NCBI GenBank assembly: GCA_038025085.1
Contig: CM076146.1
Span: 22,734,001-22,798,000, forward strand
DNA length: 64,000 nt
Direction of reading: 5' to 3'
Source: Tetragonia tetragonoides
Lineage: Eukaryota; Streptophyta; Magnoliopsida; Caryophyllales; Aizoaceae
The position numbers were made by a program, and so were the translations under genes. The notes below the pieces were generated by a model. That model had not been told where the DNA came from and did not search any database. It worked only from the letters and a program-made list of their open reading frames with translations. This document shows, piece after piece, positions 39,982 to 52,130 of this stretch (position 1 is its first letter; each line of letters starts with the position of its first letter).

Positions 39982-41350
39982 CATCCTAGGTATAGTTTCA
40001 CACTCAAATGAATGCAAACAAAGTATTTGGATGCTTTCTCTTAATATACAACACAAAAGAACTCAATTTCTATCACCCTAGTCGTAAGAGCTGTTAAAAC
40101 GCGTAAATTCATTCAACAGCTTGAGTTGAAACTTGTTTGTACTTCTAAACATCCTAGGTGTAGTTTCACACTCAAATGAATGCAAACAACGTATTTGGAT
40201 GCTTTCTCTTAATATACAACACAAAAGAACTCAAATCTCTTTCACCCTACTCGTATGAGCTTTTAAAACGCGTAAATGCTTTCAAAAGCTTGAGTTGAAG
40301 CTTGTTTGTAACTGTAAACATCCTAGGTATAGTTTCACACTCAAATGAATGCAAACAAAGTATTTGGATGCTTTCTCTTAATATACAACACAAAAGAACT
40401 CAAATCTCTTTCACCCTACTCGTATGAGCTTTTAAAAACGCGTAAATGCATTCAAAAGCTTGAGTTGAAGCTTGTTTGTAACTGTAAACATCCTAGGTAT
40501 AGTTTCACACTCAAATGAATGCAAACAAAGTATTTGGATGCTTTCTCTTAATACACAACACAAAAGAACTCAAATCTCTTTCACCCTACTCGTATGAGCT
40601 TTTAAAACGCGTAAATGCATTCAAAAGCTTGAGTTGAAGCTTGTTTGTAACTGTAAACATCCTAGGTGTAATTTCACTCTCAAATGAAAGCAAACAAAGT
40701 ATTTGGATGCTTTCTCTTAATATACAACACAAAGGAACTCAAATCTCTTTCACCCTACTCGTATGAGCTTTTAAAACGCGTAAATGCATTCAAAAGCTTG
40801 AGTTGAAGCTTGTTTGTAACTGTAAACATCCTAGGTGTAATTTCACACTCAAATGAAAGCAACCAAAGTATTTGGATGCTTTCTCTTAATATACAACACA
40901 AAAGAACTCAAATCTCTTACACCCTACTTGTATGAGCTTTTAAAAACGCGTAAATGCATTCAAAAGCTTGAGTTGAAGCTTGTTTGTAACTGTAAACATC
41001 CTAGGTATAGTTTCACACTCAAATGAATGCAAACAAAGTATTTGGATGCTTTCTCTTAATACACAACACAAAAGAACTCAAATCTCTTTCACCCTACTCG
41101 TATGAGCTTTTAAAACGCGTAAATGCATTCAAAAGCTTGAGTTGAAGCTTGTTTGTAACTGTAAACATCCTAGGTGTAATTTCACTCTCAAATGAAAGCA
41201 AACAAACTATTTGGATGCTTTCTCTTAATATACAACACAAAAGAACTCAAATCTCTTTCACCCTACTCGTATGAGCTTTTAAAACGCGTAAATGCATTCA
41301 AAAGCTTGAGTTGAAGCTTGTTTGTAACTGTAAACATCCTAGGTGTAATT
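39982..41350. repeat. Block repeated at 47.57-48.6 kb (offset 7255 bp)
   Basis: The first part has a V monomer with a private GTACTTCTAAAC. From 40.32 kb on, markers recur at +7255 bp: CTTTTAAAAACG at 40429/47684, AAAGGAACTC at 40731/47986 and AATCTCTTAC at 40911/48166. The same variants match the 10-monomer unit at 28.25 kb (offset 12660 bp), showing that a part of that unit was placed here. Confidence 0.86.
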
Positions 41351-44300
41351 TCACTCTCAAGTGAAAGCAAACAAAGTATTTGGATGCTTTCTCTTAATAT
41401 ACAACACAAAAGAACTCAAATCTCTTTCACTCTACTCGTATGAGCTTTTAAAACGCGTAAATGCATTCAAAAGCTTGAGTTGAAGCTTGTTTGTAACTGT
41501 AACCATCCTAGGTGTAGTTTCACACTCAAATTATTGCAAACAAAGTATTTGGATGCTTTCTCTTAATATACAACACAAAAGAACTCAATTTCTATCACCC
41601 TAGTCGTAAGAGCTGTTAAAACGCGTAAATTCATTCAACAGCTTGAGTTGAAGCTTGTTTGTACTTGTAAACATCCTAGGTGTAGTTTCACACTCAAATG
41701 AATGCAAACAACGCATTTGGATGCTTTCTCTTAATATACAACACAAAAGAACTCAAATCTCTTTCACCCTACTCGTATGAGCTTTTAAAACGCGTAAATG
41801 CTTTCAAAAGCTTGAGTTGAAGCTTGTTTGTAACTGTAAACATCCTAGGTATAGTTTCACACTCAAATGAATGCAAACAAAGTATTTGGATGCTTTCTCT
41901 TAATATACAACACAAAAGAACTCAATTTCTATCACCCTAGTGGTAAGAGCTGTTAAAACGCGTAAATTCATTCAACATCTTGAGTTGAAGCTTGTTTGTA
42001 CTTGTAAACATCCTAGGTGTAGTTTCACACTCAAATGAATGCAAACAACGCATTTGGATGCTTTCTCTTAATATACAACACAAAAGAACTCAAATCTCTT
42101 TCACCCTACTCGTATGAGCTTTTAAAACGCGTAAATGCATTCAAAAGCTTGAGTTGAAGCTTGTTTGTAACTGTAAACATCCTAGGTATAGTTTCACACT
42201 CAAATGAATGCAAACAAAGTATTTGGATGCTTTCTCTTAATATACAACACAAAAGAACTCAAATCTCTTTCACCCTACTCGTATGAGCTTTTAAAACGCG
42301 TAAATGCATTCAAAAGCTTGAGTTGAAGCTTGTTTGTAACTGTAAACATCCTAGGTATAGTTTCACACTCAAATGAATGCAAACAAAGTAATTGGATGCT
42401 TTCTCTTAATACACAACACAAAAAACTCAAATCTCTTTCACCCTACTCGTATGAGCTTTTAAAACGCGTAAATGCATTCAAAAGCTTGAGTTGAAGCTTG
42501 TTTGTAACTGTAAACATCCTAGGTATAGTTTCACACTCAAATGAATGCAAACAAAGTATTTGGATGCTTTCTCTTAATATACAACACAAAAGAACTCAAA
42601 TCTCTTTCACCCTACTCGTATGAGCTTTTAAAACGCGTAAATGCATTCAAAAGCTTGAGTTGAAGCTTGTTTGTAACTGTAAATATCCTAGGTGTAGTTT
42701 CACACTCAAATGAATGCAAACAACGTATTTGGATGCTTTCTCTTAATATACAACACAAAAGAACTCAAATCTCTTTCACCCTACTCGTATGAGCTTTTAA
42801 AACGCGTAAATGCATTCAAAAGCTTGAGTTGAAGCTTGTTTGTAACTGTAAACATCCTAGGTATAGTTTCACACTCAAATGAATGCAAACAAAGTATTTG
42901 GATGCTTTCTCTTAATATACAACACAAAAGAACTCAAATCTCTTTCACCCTACTCGATGAGCTTTTAAAACGCGTAAATGCATTCAAAAGCTTGAGTTGA
43001 AGCTTGTTTGTAACTGTAAACATCCTAGGTGTAGTTTCACAGTCAAATGATTGCAAACAAAGTATTTGGAATCTTTCTCTTAATATACAACACAAAAGAA
43101 CTCAATTTCTATCACCCTAGTCGTAAGAGCTGTTAAAACACGTAAATTCATTCAACAGCTTGAGTTGAAGCTTGTTTGTACTTGTAAACATCCTAGGTGT
43201 AGTTTCACACTCAAATGAATGCAAACAACGTATTTGGATGCTTTCTCTTAATATACAACACAAAAGAACTCAAATCTCTTTCACCCTACTCGTATGAGCT
43301 TTTAAAACGCGTAAATGCATTCAAAAGCTTGAGTTGAAGCTTGTTTGTAACTGTAAACATCCTAGGTATAGTTTCACAATCAAATGAATGCAAACAAAGT
43401 ATTTGGATGCTTTCTCTTAATATACAACACAAAAGAACTCAAATCTCTTTCACCCTACTCGTATGAGCTTTTAAAACGCGTAAATGCATTCAAAAGCTTG
43501 AGTTGAAGCTTGTTTGTAACTGTAAACATGCTAGGTGTAGTTTCACACTCAAATGATTGCAAACAAAGTATTTGGATGATTTCTCTTAATATACAACACA
43601 AAAGAACTCAAATCTCTTTCACCCTACTCGTATAAGCTTTTCAAACGCGTAAATGCATTCAAAAGCTTGAGTTGAAACTTGTTTGTAACTGTAAACATCC
43701 TAGGTATAGTTTCACACTCAAATGAATGCAAACAACGTGTTTGGATGCTTTCTCTTAATATACAACACAAAAAAACTCAAATCTCTTTCACCCTACTCGT
43801 ATGAGCTTTTAAAACGCGTAAATGCATTCAAAAGCTTGAGTTGAAGCTTGTTTGTAACTGTAAACATCCTAGGTATAGTTTCACACTCAAATGAATGCAA
43901 ACAAAGTAATTGGATGCTTTCTCTTAATACACAACACAAAAAACTCAAATCTCTTTCACCCTACTCGTATGAGCTTTTAAAACGCGTAAATGCATTCAAA
44001 AGCTTGAGTTAAAGCTTGTTTGTAACTGTAAACATCCTAGGTGTAATTTCACACTCAAATGAAAGCAAACAAAGTATTTGGATGCTTTCTCTTAATATAC
44101 AACACAAAAGAACTCAATTTCTATCACCCTAGTCGTAAAAGCTGTTAAAACGCGTAAATTCATTCAACAGCTTGAGTTGAAACTTGTTTGTACTTGTAAA
44201 CATCCTAGGTGTAGTTTCACACTCAAATGAATGCAAACAACGTATTTGGATGCTTTCTCTTAATATACAACACAAAAGAACTCAAATCTCTTTCACCCTA

Positions 44301-46561
44301 CTCGTATGAGCTTTTAAAACGCGTAAATGCATTCAAAAGCTTGAGTTGAAGCTTGTTTGTAACTGTAAACATCCTAGGTGTAATTTCACTCTCAAGTGAA
44401 AGCAAACAAAGTATTTGGATGCTTTCTCTTAATATACAACACAAAAGAACTCAAATCTCTTTCACTCTACTCGTATGAGCTTTTAAAACGCGTAAATGCA
44501 TTCAAAAGCTTGAGTTGAAGCTTGTTTGTAACTGTAACCATCCTAGGTGTAGTTTCACACTCAAATTATTGCAAACAAAGTATTTGGATGCTTTCTCGTA
44601 ATATACAACACAAAAGAACTCAATTTCTATCACCCTAGTCGTAAGAGCTGTTAAAACGCGTAAATTCATTCAACAGCTTGAGTTGAAGCTTGTTTGTACT
44701 TGTAAACATCCTAGGTGTAGTTTCACACTCAAATGAATGCAAACAACGCATTTGGATGCTTTCTCTTAATATACAACACAAAAGAACTCAAATCTCTTTC
44801 ACCCTACTCGTATGAGCTTTTAAAACGCGTAAATGCTTTCAAAAGCTTGAGTTGAAGCTTGTTTGTAACTGTAAACATCCTAGGTATAGTTTCACACTCA
44901 AATGAATGCAAACAAAGTATTTGGATGCTTTCTCTTAATATACAACACAAAAGAACTCAATTTCTATCACCCTAGTCGTAAGAGCTGTTAAAACGCGTAA
45001 ATTCATTCAACATCTTGAGTTGAAGCTTGTTTGTACTTGTAAACATCCTAGGTGTAGTTTCACACTCAAATGAATGCAAACAACGCATTTGGATGCTTTC
45101 TCTTAATATACAACACAAAAGAACTCAAATCTCTTTCACCCTACTCGTATGAGCTTTTAAAACGCGTAAATGCATTCAAAAGCTTGAGTTGAAGCTTGTT
45201 TGTAACTGTAAACATCCTAGGTATAGTTTCACACTCAAATGAATGCAAACAAAGTATTTGGATGCTTTCTCTTAATATACAACACAAAAGAACTCAAATC
45301 TCTTTCACCCTACTCGTATGAGCTTTTAAAACGCGTAAATGCATTCAAAAGCTTGAGTTGAAGCTTGTTTGTAACTGTAAACATCCTAGGTATAGTTTCA
45401 CACTCAAATGAATGCAAACAAAGTAATTGGATGCTTTCTCTTAATACACAACACAAAAAACTCAAATCTCTTTCACCCTACTCGTATGAGCTTTTAAAAC
45501 GCGTAAATGCATTCAAAAGCTTGAGTTGAAGCTTGTTTGTAACTGTAAACATCCTAGGTATAGTTTCACACTCAAATGAATGCAAACAAAGTATTTGGAT
45601 GCTTTCTCTTAATATACAACACAAAAGAACTCAAATCTCTTTCACCCTACTCGTATGAGCTTTTAAAACGCGTAAATGCATTCAAAAGCTTGAGTTGAAG
45701 CTTGTTTGTAACTGTAAATATCCTAGGTGTAGTTTCACACTCAAATGAATGCAAACAACGTATTTGGATGCTTTCTCTTAATATACAACACAAAAGAACT
45801 CAAATCTCTTTCACCCTACTCGTATGAGCTTTTAAAACGCGTAAATGCATTCAAAAGCTTGAGTTGAAGCTTGTTTGTAACTGTAAACATCCTAGGTATA
45901 GTTTCACACTCAAATGAATGCAAACAAAGTATTTGGATGCTTTCTCTTAATATACAACACAAAAGAACTCAAATCTCTTTCACCCTACTCGATGAGCTTT
46001 TAAAACGCGTAAATGCATTCAAAAGCTTGAGTTGAAGCTTGTTTGTAACTGTAAACATCCTAGGTGTAGTTTCACAGTCAAATGATTGCAAACAAAGTAT
46101 TTGGAATCTTTCTCTTAATATACAACACAAAAGAACTCAATTTCTATCACCCTAGTCGTAAGAGCTGTTAAAACACGTAAATTCATTCAACAGCTTGAGT
46201 TGAAGCTTGTTTGTACTTGTAAACATCCTAGGTGTAGTTTCACACTCAAATGAATGCAAACAACGTATTTGGATGCTTTCTCTTAATATACAACACAAAA
46301 GAACTCAAATCTCTTTCACCCTACTCGTATGAGCTTTTAAAACGCGTAAATGCATTCAAAAGCTTGAGTTGAAGCTTGTTTGTAACTGTAAACATCCTAG
46401 GTATAGTTTCACAATCAAATGAATGCAAACAAAGTATTTGGATGCTTTCTCTTAATATACAACACAAAAGAACTCAAATCTCTTTCACCCTACTCGTATG
46501 AGCTTTTAAAACGCGTAAATGCATTCAAAAGCTTGAGTTGAAGCTTGTTTGTAACTGTAAA

Positions 46562-46899
46562 CATGCTAGGTGTAGTTTCACACTCAAATGATTGCAAACA
46601 AAGTATTTGGATGATTTCTCTTAATATACAACACAAAAGAACTCAAATCTCTTTCACCCTACTCGTATAAGCTTTTCAAACGCGTAAATGCATTCAAAAG
46701 CTTGAGTTGAAACTTGTTTGTAACTGTAAACATCCTAGGTATAGTTTCACACTCAAATGAATGCAAACAACGTGTTTGGATGCTTTCTCTTAATATACAA
46801 CACAAAAAAACTCAAATCTCTTTCACCCTACTCGTATGAGCTTTTAAAACGCGTAAATGCATTCAAAAGCTTGAGTTGAAGCTTGTTTGTAACTGTAAA
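46562..46899. repeat. TAAGC / AACGTG monomer pair
   Basis: Two adjacent monomers that travel together. The first (46562-46730) ends with CGTATAAGCTTTTCAAACG and GAGTTGAAACTTG. The second (46731-46899) has GCAAACAACGTGTTTGG. In the first, the TTTTAAAA palindrome becomes TTTTCAAA while an extra AAGCTT site is created. The pair recurs near 1.3, 22.9, 27.8, 29.5, 32.5, 35.4, 36.9, 39.3, 43.7, 46.7, 49.9, 58.0 and 61.5 kb and is a good marker of unit phase. Confidence 0.85.
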
Positions 46900-47067
46900 C
46901 ATCCTAGGTATAGTTTCACACTCAAATGAATGCAAACAAAGTAATTGGATGCTTTCTCTTAATACACAACACAAAAAACTCAAATCTCTTTCACCCTACT
47001 CGTATGAGCTTTTAAAACGCGTAAATGCATTCAAAAGCTTGAGTTAAAGCTTGTTTGTAACTGTAAA
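46900..47067. repeat. AATTGG-class monomer, 168 bp
   Basis: Carries AAAGTAATTGGATGC, AATACACAACAC and CACAAAAAACTC, the last being one base shorter than canonical, giving 168 bp. I find the class only in the right domain (for example 34.3, 35.6, 37.1, 42.4, 43.9, 45.4, 46.9, 51.8, 56.7, 58.3 and 61.8 kb). Several copies, including this one, end in GAGTTAAAGC. Confidence 0.88.
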
Positions 47068-47404
47068 CATCCTAGGTGTAATTTCACACTCAAATGAAAG
47101 CAAACAAAGTATTTGGATGCTTTCTCTTAATATACAACACAAAAGAACTCAATTTCTATCACCCTAGTCGTAAGAGCTGTTAAAACGCGTAAATTCATTC
47201 AACAGCTTGAGTTGAAACTTGTTTGTACTTGTAAACATCCTAGGTGTAGTTTCACACTCAAATGAATGCAAACAACGTATTTGGATGCTTTCTCTTAATA
47301 TACAACACAAAAGAACTCAAATCTCTTTCACCCTACTCGTATGAGCTTTTAAAACGCGTAAATGCATTCAAAAGCTTGAGTTGAAGCTTGTTTGTAACTG
47401 TAAA

Positions 47405-47573
47405 CATCCTAGGTATAGTTTCACACTCAAATGAATGCAAACAAAGTATTTGGATGCTTTCTCTTAATATACAACACAAAAGAACTCAAATCTCTTTCAC
47501 CCTACTCGTATGAGCTTTTAAAACGCGTAAATGCATTCAAAAGCTTGAGTTGAAGCTTGTTTGTAACTGTAAA
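47405..47573. repeat. Canonical 169-bp monomer (reference copy)
   Basis: This copy matches the majority base at every variable site I tracked: CATCCTAGGTATAG at the start, CACTCAAATGAATGC, AAAGTATTTGGATGCTTTC, AATATACAACAC, AAATCTCTTTCACCC, TACTCGTATGAGC, TTTTAAAACGCG, AATGCATTC and GAGTTGAAGCTTG. It has one AvrII site (CCTAGG, m4), one MluI site (ACGCGT, m119) and two HindIII sites (AAGCTT, m137 and m149). Because most copies keep these sites, HindIII digestion should give a 157 + 12 bp pattern and MluI a 169-bp ladder. It is used here as the coordinate reference (m1-m169). Confidence 0.95.
47505..47558. other. Palindrome cluster within the monomer (m101-m154)
   Basis: Within 54 bp of the canonical monomer lie six short dyads: CTCGTATGAG (imperfect, 8 of 10 positions symmetric) at 47505, TTTTAAAA at 47516, ACGCGT at 47523, AATGCATT at 47530, and AAGCTT at 47541 and 47553. 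The two AAGCTTG words also form a direct repeat 12 bp apart. The other two thirds of the monomer have far fewer such words (mainly CCTAGG). The cluster recurs in nearly every copy; the V class breaks it (AGCTGTTAAAACG, AAATTCATTC) while keeping ACGCGT. A structural or protein-binding role is inference. Confidence 0.75.
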
Positions 47574-48169
47574 CATCCTAGGTATAGTTTCACACTCAAA
47601 TGAATGCAAACAAAGTATTTGGATGCTTTCTCTTAATATACAACACAAAAGAACTCAAATCTCTTTCACCCTACTCGTATGAGCTTTTAAAAACGCGTAA
47701 ATGCATTCAAAAGCTTGAGTTGAAGCTTGTTTGTAACTGTAAACATCCTAGGTATAGTTTCACACTCAAATGAATGCAAACAAAGTATTTGGATGCTTTC
47801 TCTTAATACACAACACAAAAGAACTCAAATCTCTTTCACCCTACTCGTATGAGCTTTTAAAACGCGTAAATGCATTCAAAAGCTTGAGTTGAAGCTTGTT
47901 TGTAACTGTAAACATCCTAGGTGTAATTTCACTCTCAAATGAAAGCAAACAAAGTATTTGGATGCTTTCTCTTAATATACAACACAAAGGAACTCAAATC
48001 TCTTTCACCCTACTCGTATGAGCTTTTAAAACGCGTAAATGCATTCAAAAGCTTGAGTTGAAGCTTGTTTGTAACTGTAAACATCCTAGGTGTAATTTCA
48101 CACTCAAATGAAAGCAACCAAAGTATTTGGATGCTTTCTCTTAATATACAACACAAAAGAACTCAAATC

Positions 48170-51100
48170 TCTTACACCCTACTTGTATGAGCTTTTAAAA
48201 ACGCGTAAATGCATTCAAAAGCTTGAGTTGAAGCTTGTTTGTAACTGTAAACATCCTAGGTATAGTTTCACACTCAAATGAATGCAAACAAAGTATTTGG
48301 ATGCTTTCTCTTAATACACAACACAAAAGAACTCAAATCTCTTTCACCCTACTCGTATGAGCTTTTAAAACGCGTAAATGCATTCAAAAGCTTGAGTTGA
48401 AGCTTGTTTGTAACTGTAAACATCCTAGGTGTAATTTCACTCTCAAATGAAAGCAAACAAACTATTTGGATGCTTTCTCTTAATATACAACACAAAAGAA
48501 CTCAAATCTCTTTCACCCTACTCGTATGAGCTTTTAAAACGCGTAAATGCATTCAAAAGCTTGAGTTGAAGCTTGTTTGTAACTGTAAACATCCTAGGTG
48601 TAATTTCACTCTCAAATGAAAGCAAACAAAGTATTTGGATGCTTTCTCTTAATATACAACACAAAAGAACTCAAATCTCTTTCACCCTACTTGTATGAGC
48701 TTTTAAAACGCGTAAATGCATTCAAAAGCTTGAGTTGAAGCTTGTCTGTAACTGTAAACATCCTAGGTGTAGTTTCACAGTCAAATGATTGCAAACAAAG
48801 TATTTGGATGCTTTCTCTTAATATACAACACAAAAGAACTCAATTTCTATCACCCTAGTCGTAAGAGCTGTTAAAACGCGTAAATTCATTCAACAGCTTG
48901 AGTTGAAGCTTGTTTGTACTTGTAAACATCCTAGGTGTAGTTTCACACTCAAATGAATGCAAACAACGCATTTGGATGCTTTCTCTTAATATACAACACA
49001 AAAGAACTCAAATCTCTTTCACCCTACTCGTATGAGCTTTTAAAACGCGTAAATGCTTTCAAAAGCTTGAGTTGAAGCTTGTTTGTAACTGTAAACATCC
49101 TAGGTATAGTTTCACACTCAAATGAATGCAAACAAAGTATTTGGATGCTTTCTCTTAATATACAACACAAAAGAACTCAAATCTCTTTCACCCTACTCGT
49201 ATGAGCTTTTAAAAGGCGTAAATGCTTTCAAAAGCTTGAGTTGAAGCTTGTTTGTAACTGTAAACATGCTAGGTGTAGTTTCACACTCAAATGATTGCAA
49301 ACAAAGTATTTGGATGATTTCTCTTAATATACAACACAAAAGAACTCAAATCTCTTTCACCCTACTCGTATGAGCTTTTAAAACGCGTAAATGCATTCAA
49401 AAGCTTGAGTTGAAACTTGTTTGTAACTATAAAAATCCTAGGTATAGTTTCACACTCAAATGATTGCAAACAAAGTATTTGGATGATTTCTCTTAATATA
49501 CAACACAAAAGAACTCAAATCTCTTTCACCCTACTCGTATGAGCTTTTAAAACGCGTAAATGCTTTCAAAAGCTTGAGTTGAAGCTTGTTTGTAACTGTA
49601 AACATCCTAGGTATAGTTTCACACTCAAATGAATGCAAACAAAGTATTTGGATGCTTTTTCTTAATATACAACACAAAAGAACTCAAATCTCTTTCACCC
49701 TACTCGTATGAGCTTTTAAAACGCGTAAATGCATTCAAAAGCTTGAGTTGAAGCTTGTTTGTAACTGTAAACATGCTAGGTGTAGTTTCACACTCAAATG
49801 ATTGCAAACAAAGTATTTGGATGATTTCTCTTAATATACAACACAAAAGAACTCAAATCTCTTTCACCCTACACGTATAAGCTTTTCAAACGCGTAAATG
49901 CATTCAAAAGCTTGAGTTGAAACCTGTTTGTAACTGTAAACATCCTAGGTATAGTTTCACACTCAAATGAATGCGAACAACGTGTTTGGATGCTTTCTCT
50001 TAATATACAACACAAAAGAACTCAAATCTCTTTCACCCTACTCGTATGAGCTTTTAAAACGCGTAAATGCATTCAAAAGCTTGAGTTGAAGCTTGTTTGT
50101 AACTGTAAACATCCTAGGTATAGTTTCACACTCAAATGAATGCAAACAAAGTATTTGGATGGTTTCTCTTAATATACAACACAAAAGAACTCAAATCTCT
50201 TTCACCCTACTCGTATGAGCTTTTAAAACGCGTAAATGCATTCAAAAGCATGAGTTGAAGCTTGTTTGTAACTGTAAACATCCTAGGTATAGTTTCACAC
50301 TCAAATGAATGCAAACAAAGTATTTGGATGCTTTCTCTTAATATACAACACAAAAGAACTCAAATCTCTTTCACCCTACTCGTATGAGCTTTTAAAACGC
50401 GTAAATGCATTCAAAAGCTTGAGTTGAAGCTTGTTTGTAACTGTAAACATCCTAGGTGTAATTTCACTCTCAAATGAAAGCAAACAAAGTATTTGGATGC
50501 TTTCTCTTAATATACAACACAAAAGAACTCAAATCTCTTTCACCCTACTTGTATGAGCTTTTAAAACGCGTAAATGCATTCAAAAGCTTGAGTTGAAGCT
50601 TGTTTGTAACTGTAAACATGCTAGGTGTAGTTTCACACTCAAATGATTGCAAACAAAGTATTTGGATGATTTCTCTTAATATACAACACAAAAGAACTCA
50701 AATCTCTTTCACCCTACTCGTATGAGCTTTTAAAACGCGTAAATGCATTCAAAAGCTTGAGTTGAAACTTTTTTGTAACTGTAAAAATCCTAGGTATAGT
50801 TTCACACTCAAATGAATGCAAACAAAGTATTTGGATGCTTTCTCTTAATATACAACACAAAAGAACTCAAATCTCTTTCACTCTACTCGTATGAGCTTTT
50901 AAAACGCGTAAATGCATTCAAAAGCTTGAGTTGAAGCTTGTTTGTAACTGTAACCATCCTAGGTGTAGTTTCACACTCAAATTATTCCAAACAAAGTATT
51001 TGGATGCTTTCTCTTAATATACAACACAAAAGAACTCAATTTCTATCACCCTAGTCGTAAGAGCTGTTAAAACGCGTAAATTCATTCAACAGCTTGAGTT

Positions 51101-52130
51101 GAAGCTTGTTTGTACTTGTAAACATCCTAGGTGTAGTTTCACACTCAAATGAATGCAAACAACGCATTTGGATGCTTTCTCTTAATATACAACACAAAAG
51201 AACTCAAATCTCTTTCACCCTACTCGTATGAGCTTTTAAAACGCGTAAATGCTTTCAAAAGCTTGAGTTGAAGCTTGTTTGTAACTGTAAACATCCTAGG
51301 TATAGTTTCACACTCAAATGAATGCAAACAAAGTATTTGGATGCTTTCTCTTAATATACAACACAAAAGAACTCAATTTCTATCACCCTAGTCGTAAGAG
51401 CTGTTAAAACGCGTAAATTCATTCAACATCTTGAGTTGAAGCTTGTTTGTACTTGTAAACATCCTAGGTGTAGTTTCACACTCAAATGAATGCAAACAAC
51501 GCATTTGGATGCTTTCTCTTAATATACAACACAAAAGAACTCAAATCTCTTTCACCCTACTCGTATGAGCTTTTAAAACGCGTAAATGCATTCAAAAGCT
51601 TGAGTTGAAGCTTGTTTGTAACTGTAAACATCCTAGGTATAGTTTCACACTCAAATGAATGCAAACAAAGTATTTGGATGCTTTCTCTTAATATACAACA
51701 CAAAAGAACTCAAATCTCTTTCACCCTACTCGTATGAGCTTTTAAAACGCGTAAATACATTCAAAAGCTTGAGTTGAAGCTTGTTTGTAACTGTAAACAT
51801 CCTAGGTATAGTTTCACACTCAAATGAATGCAAACAAAGTAATTGGATGCTTTCTCTTAATACACAACACAAAAAACTCAAATCTCTTTCACCCTACTCG
51901 TATGAGCTTTTAAAACGCGTAAATGCATTCAAAAGCTTGAGTTGAAGCTTGTTTGTAACTGTAAACATCCTAGGTATAGTTTCACACTCAAATGAATGCA
52001 AACAAAGTATTTGGATGCTTTCTCTTAATATACAACACAAAAGAATTCAAATCTCTTTCACCCTACTCGTATGAGCTTTTAAAACGCGTAAATGCATTCA
52101 AAAGCTTGAGTTGAAGCTTGTTTGTAACTG
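48170..52130. repeat. ~4-kb block, copied with edits at 52.87-57.0 kb
   Basis: Three offsets relate it to the right copy: 4728 bp at the start (AATCTCTTAC 48166/52894; AACAAACTAT 48456/53184), 4052 bp in the middle (GGTTTCTC 50161/54213; CATGAGTTG 50249/54301; ATTATTCC 50981/55033) and 4895 bp at the end (TAAATACATT 51752/56647; GAATTCAAAT 52043/56938). The shift from 4728 to 4052 is 676 bp, exactly four 169-bp monomers absent from the right copy. The shift from 4052 to 4895 is the 843-bp tandem gained there. Confidence 0.88.
48759..48926. repeat. V-class monomer, 168 bp, the most diverged recurrent variant
   Basis: Representative of a variant found dozens of times. It differs from canonical mainly in m85-m160: CAATTTCTATC replaces CAAATCTCTTTC (one base shorter), CCTAGTCGTAAGAGC replaces CCTACTCGTATGAGC, then CTGTTAAAACG, AAATTCATTCAACAGC and GTACTTGTAAAC. 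Its first half is usually of the CAGTC...GATTGC type. It is usually followed by a monomer with AACGCATTTGG or AACGTATTTGG. The clustering of changes in one half suggests a mosaic monomer rather than evenly accumulated mutation. V is frequent from 30.6 kb to the end and apparently absent from about 13.0 to 21.1 kb. Confidence 0.9.

Larger units (their letters stand above)
41350..47400. repeat. Tandem 18-monomer repeat, 3035 bp, two copies
   Basis: Markers at exactly 3035 bp: CTCTCAAGTG at 41354/44389, AAATTATTGC at 41531/44566 and CTACTCGATG at 42950/45985. The V, AATTGG and TAAGC/AACGTG monomers follow in the same order in both. Eighteen monomers would be 3042 bp; V monomers (four), CGATGAG (one) and AAAAAACTC (two) remove seven bases. 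Differences are few: GTCGTAAAAGC near 44131 and CTCGTAATATAC near 44596 are private to one copy, GTGGTAAGAGC near 41939 to the other. Confidence 0.9.
47400..48170. repeat. Canonical monomers followed by AAAGC types
   Basis: Two near-perfect canonical monomers follow the end of the 3035-bp tandem, then a 170-bp monomer with TTTTAAAAACGCG (47574-47743), an AATACACAAC monomer and an AAAGC monomer with CACAAAGGAACTC. This part matches 40.3-40.9 kb at +7255 bp. It is the cleanest run of majority-type sequence in the window. Confidence 0.85.
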
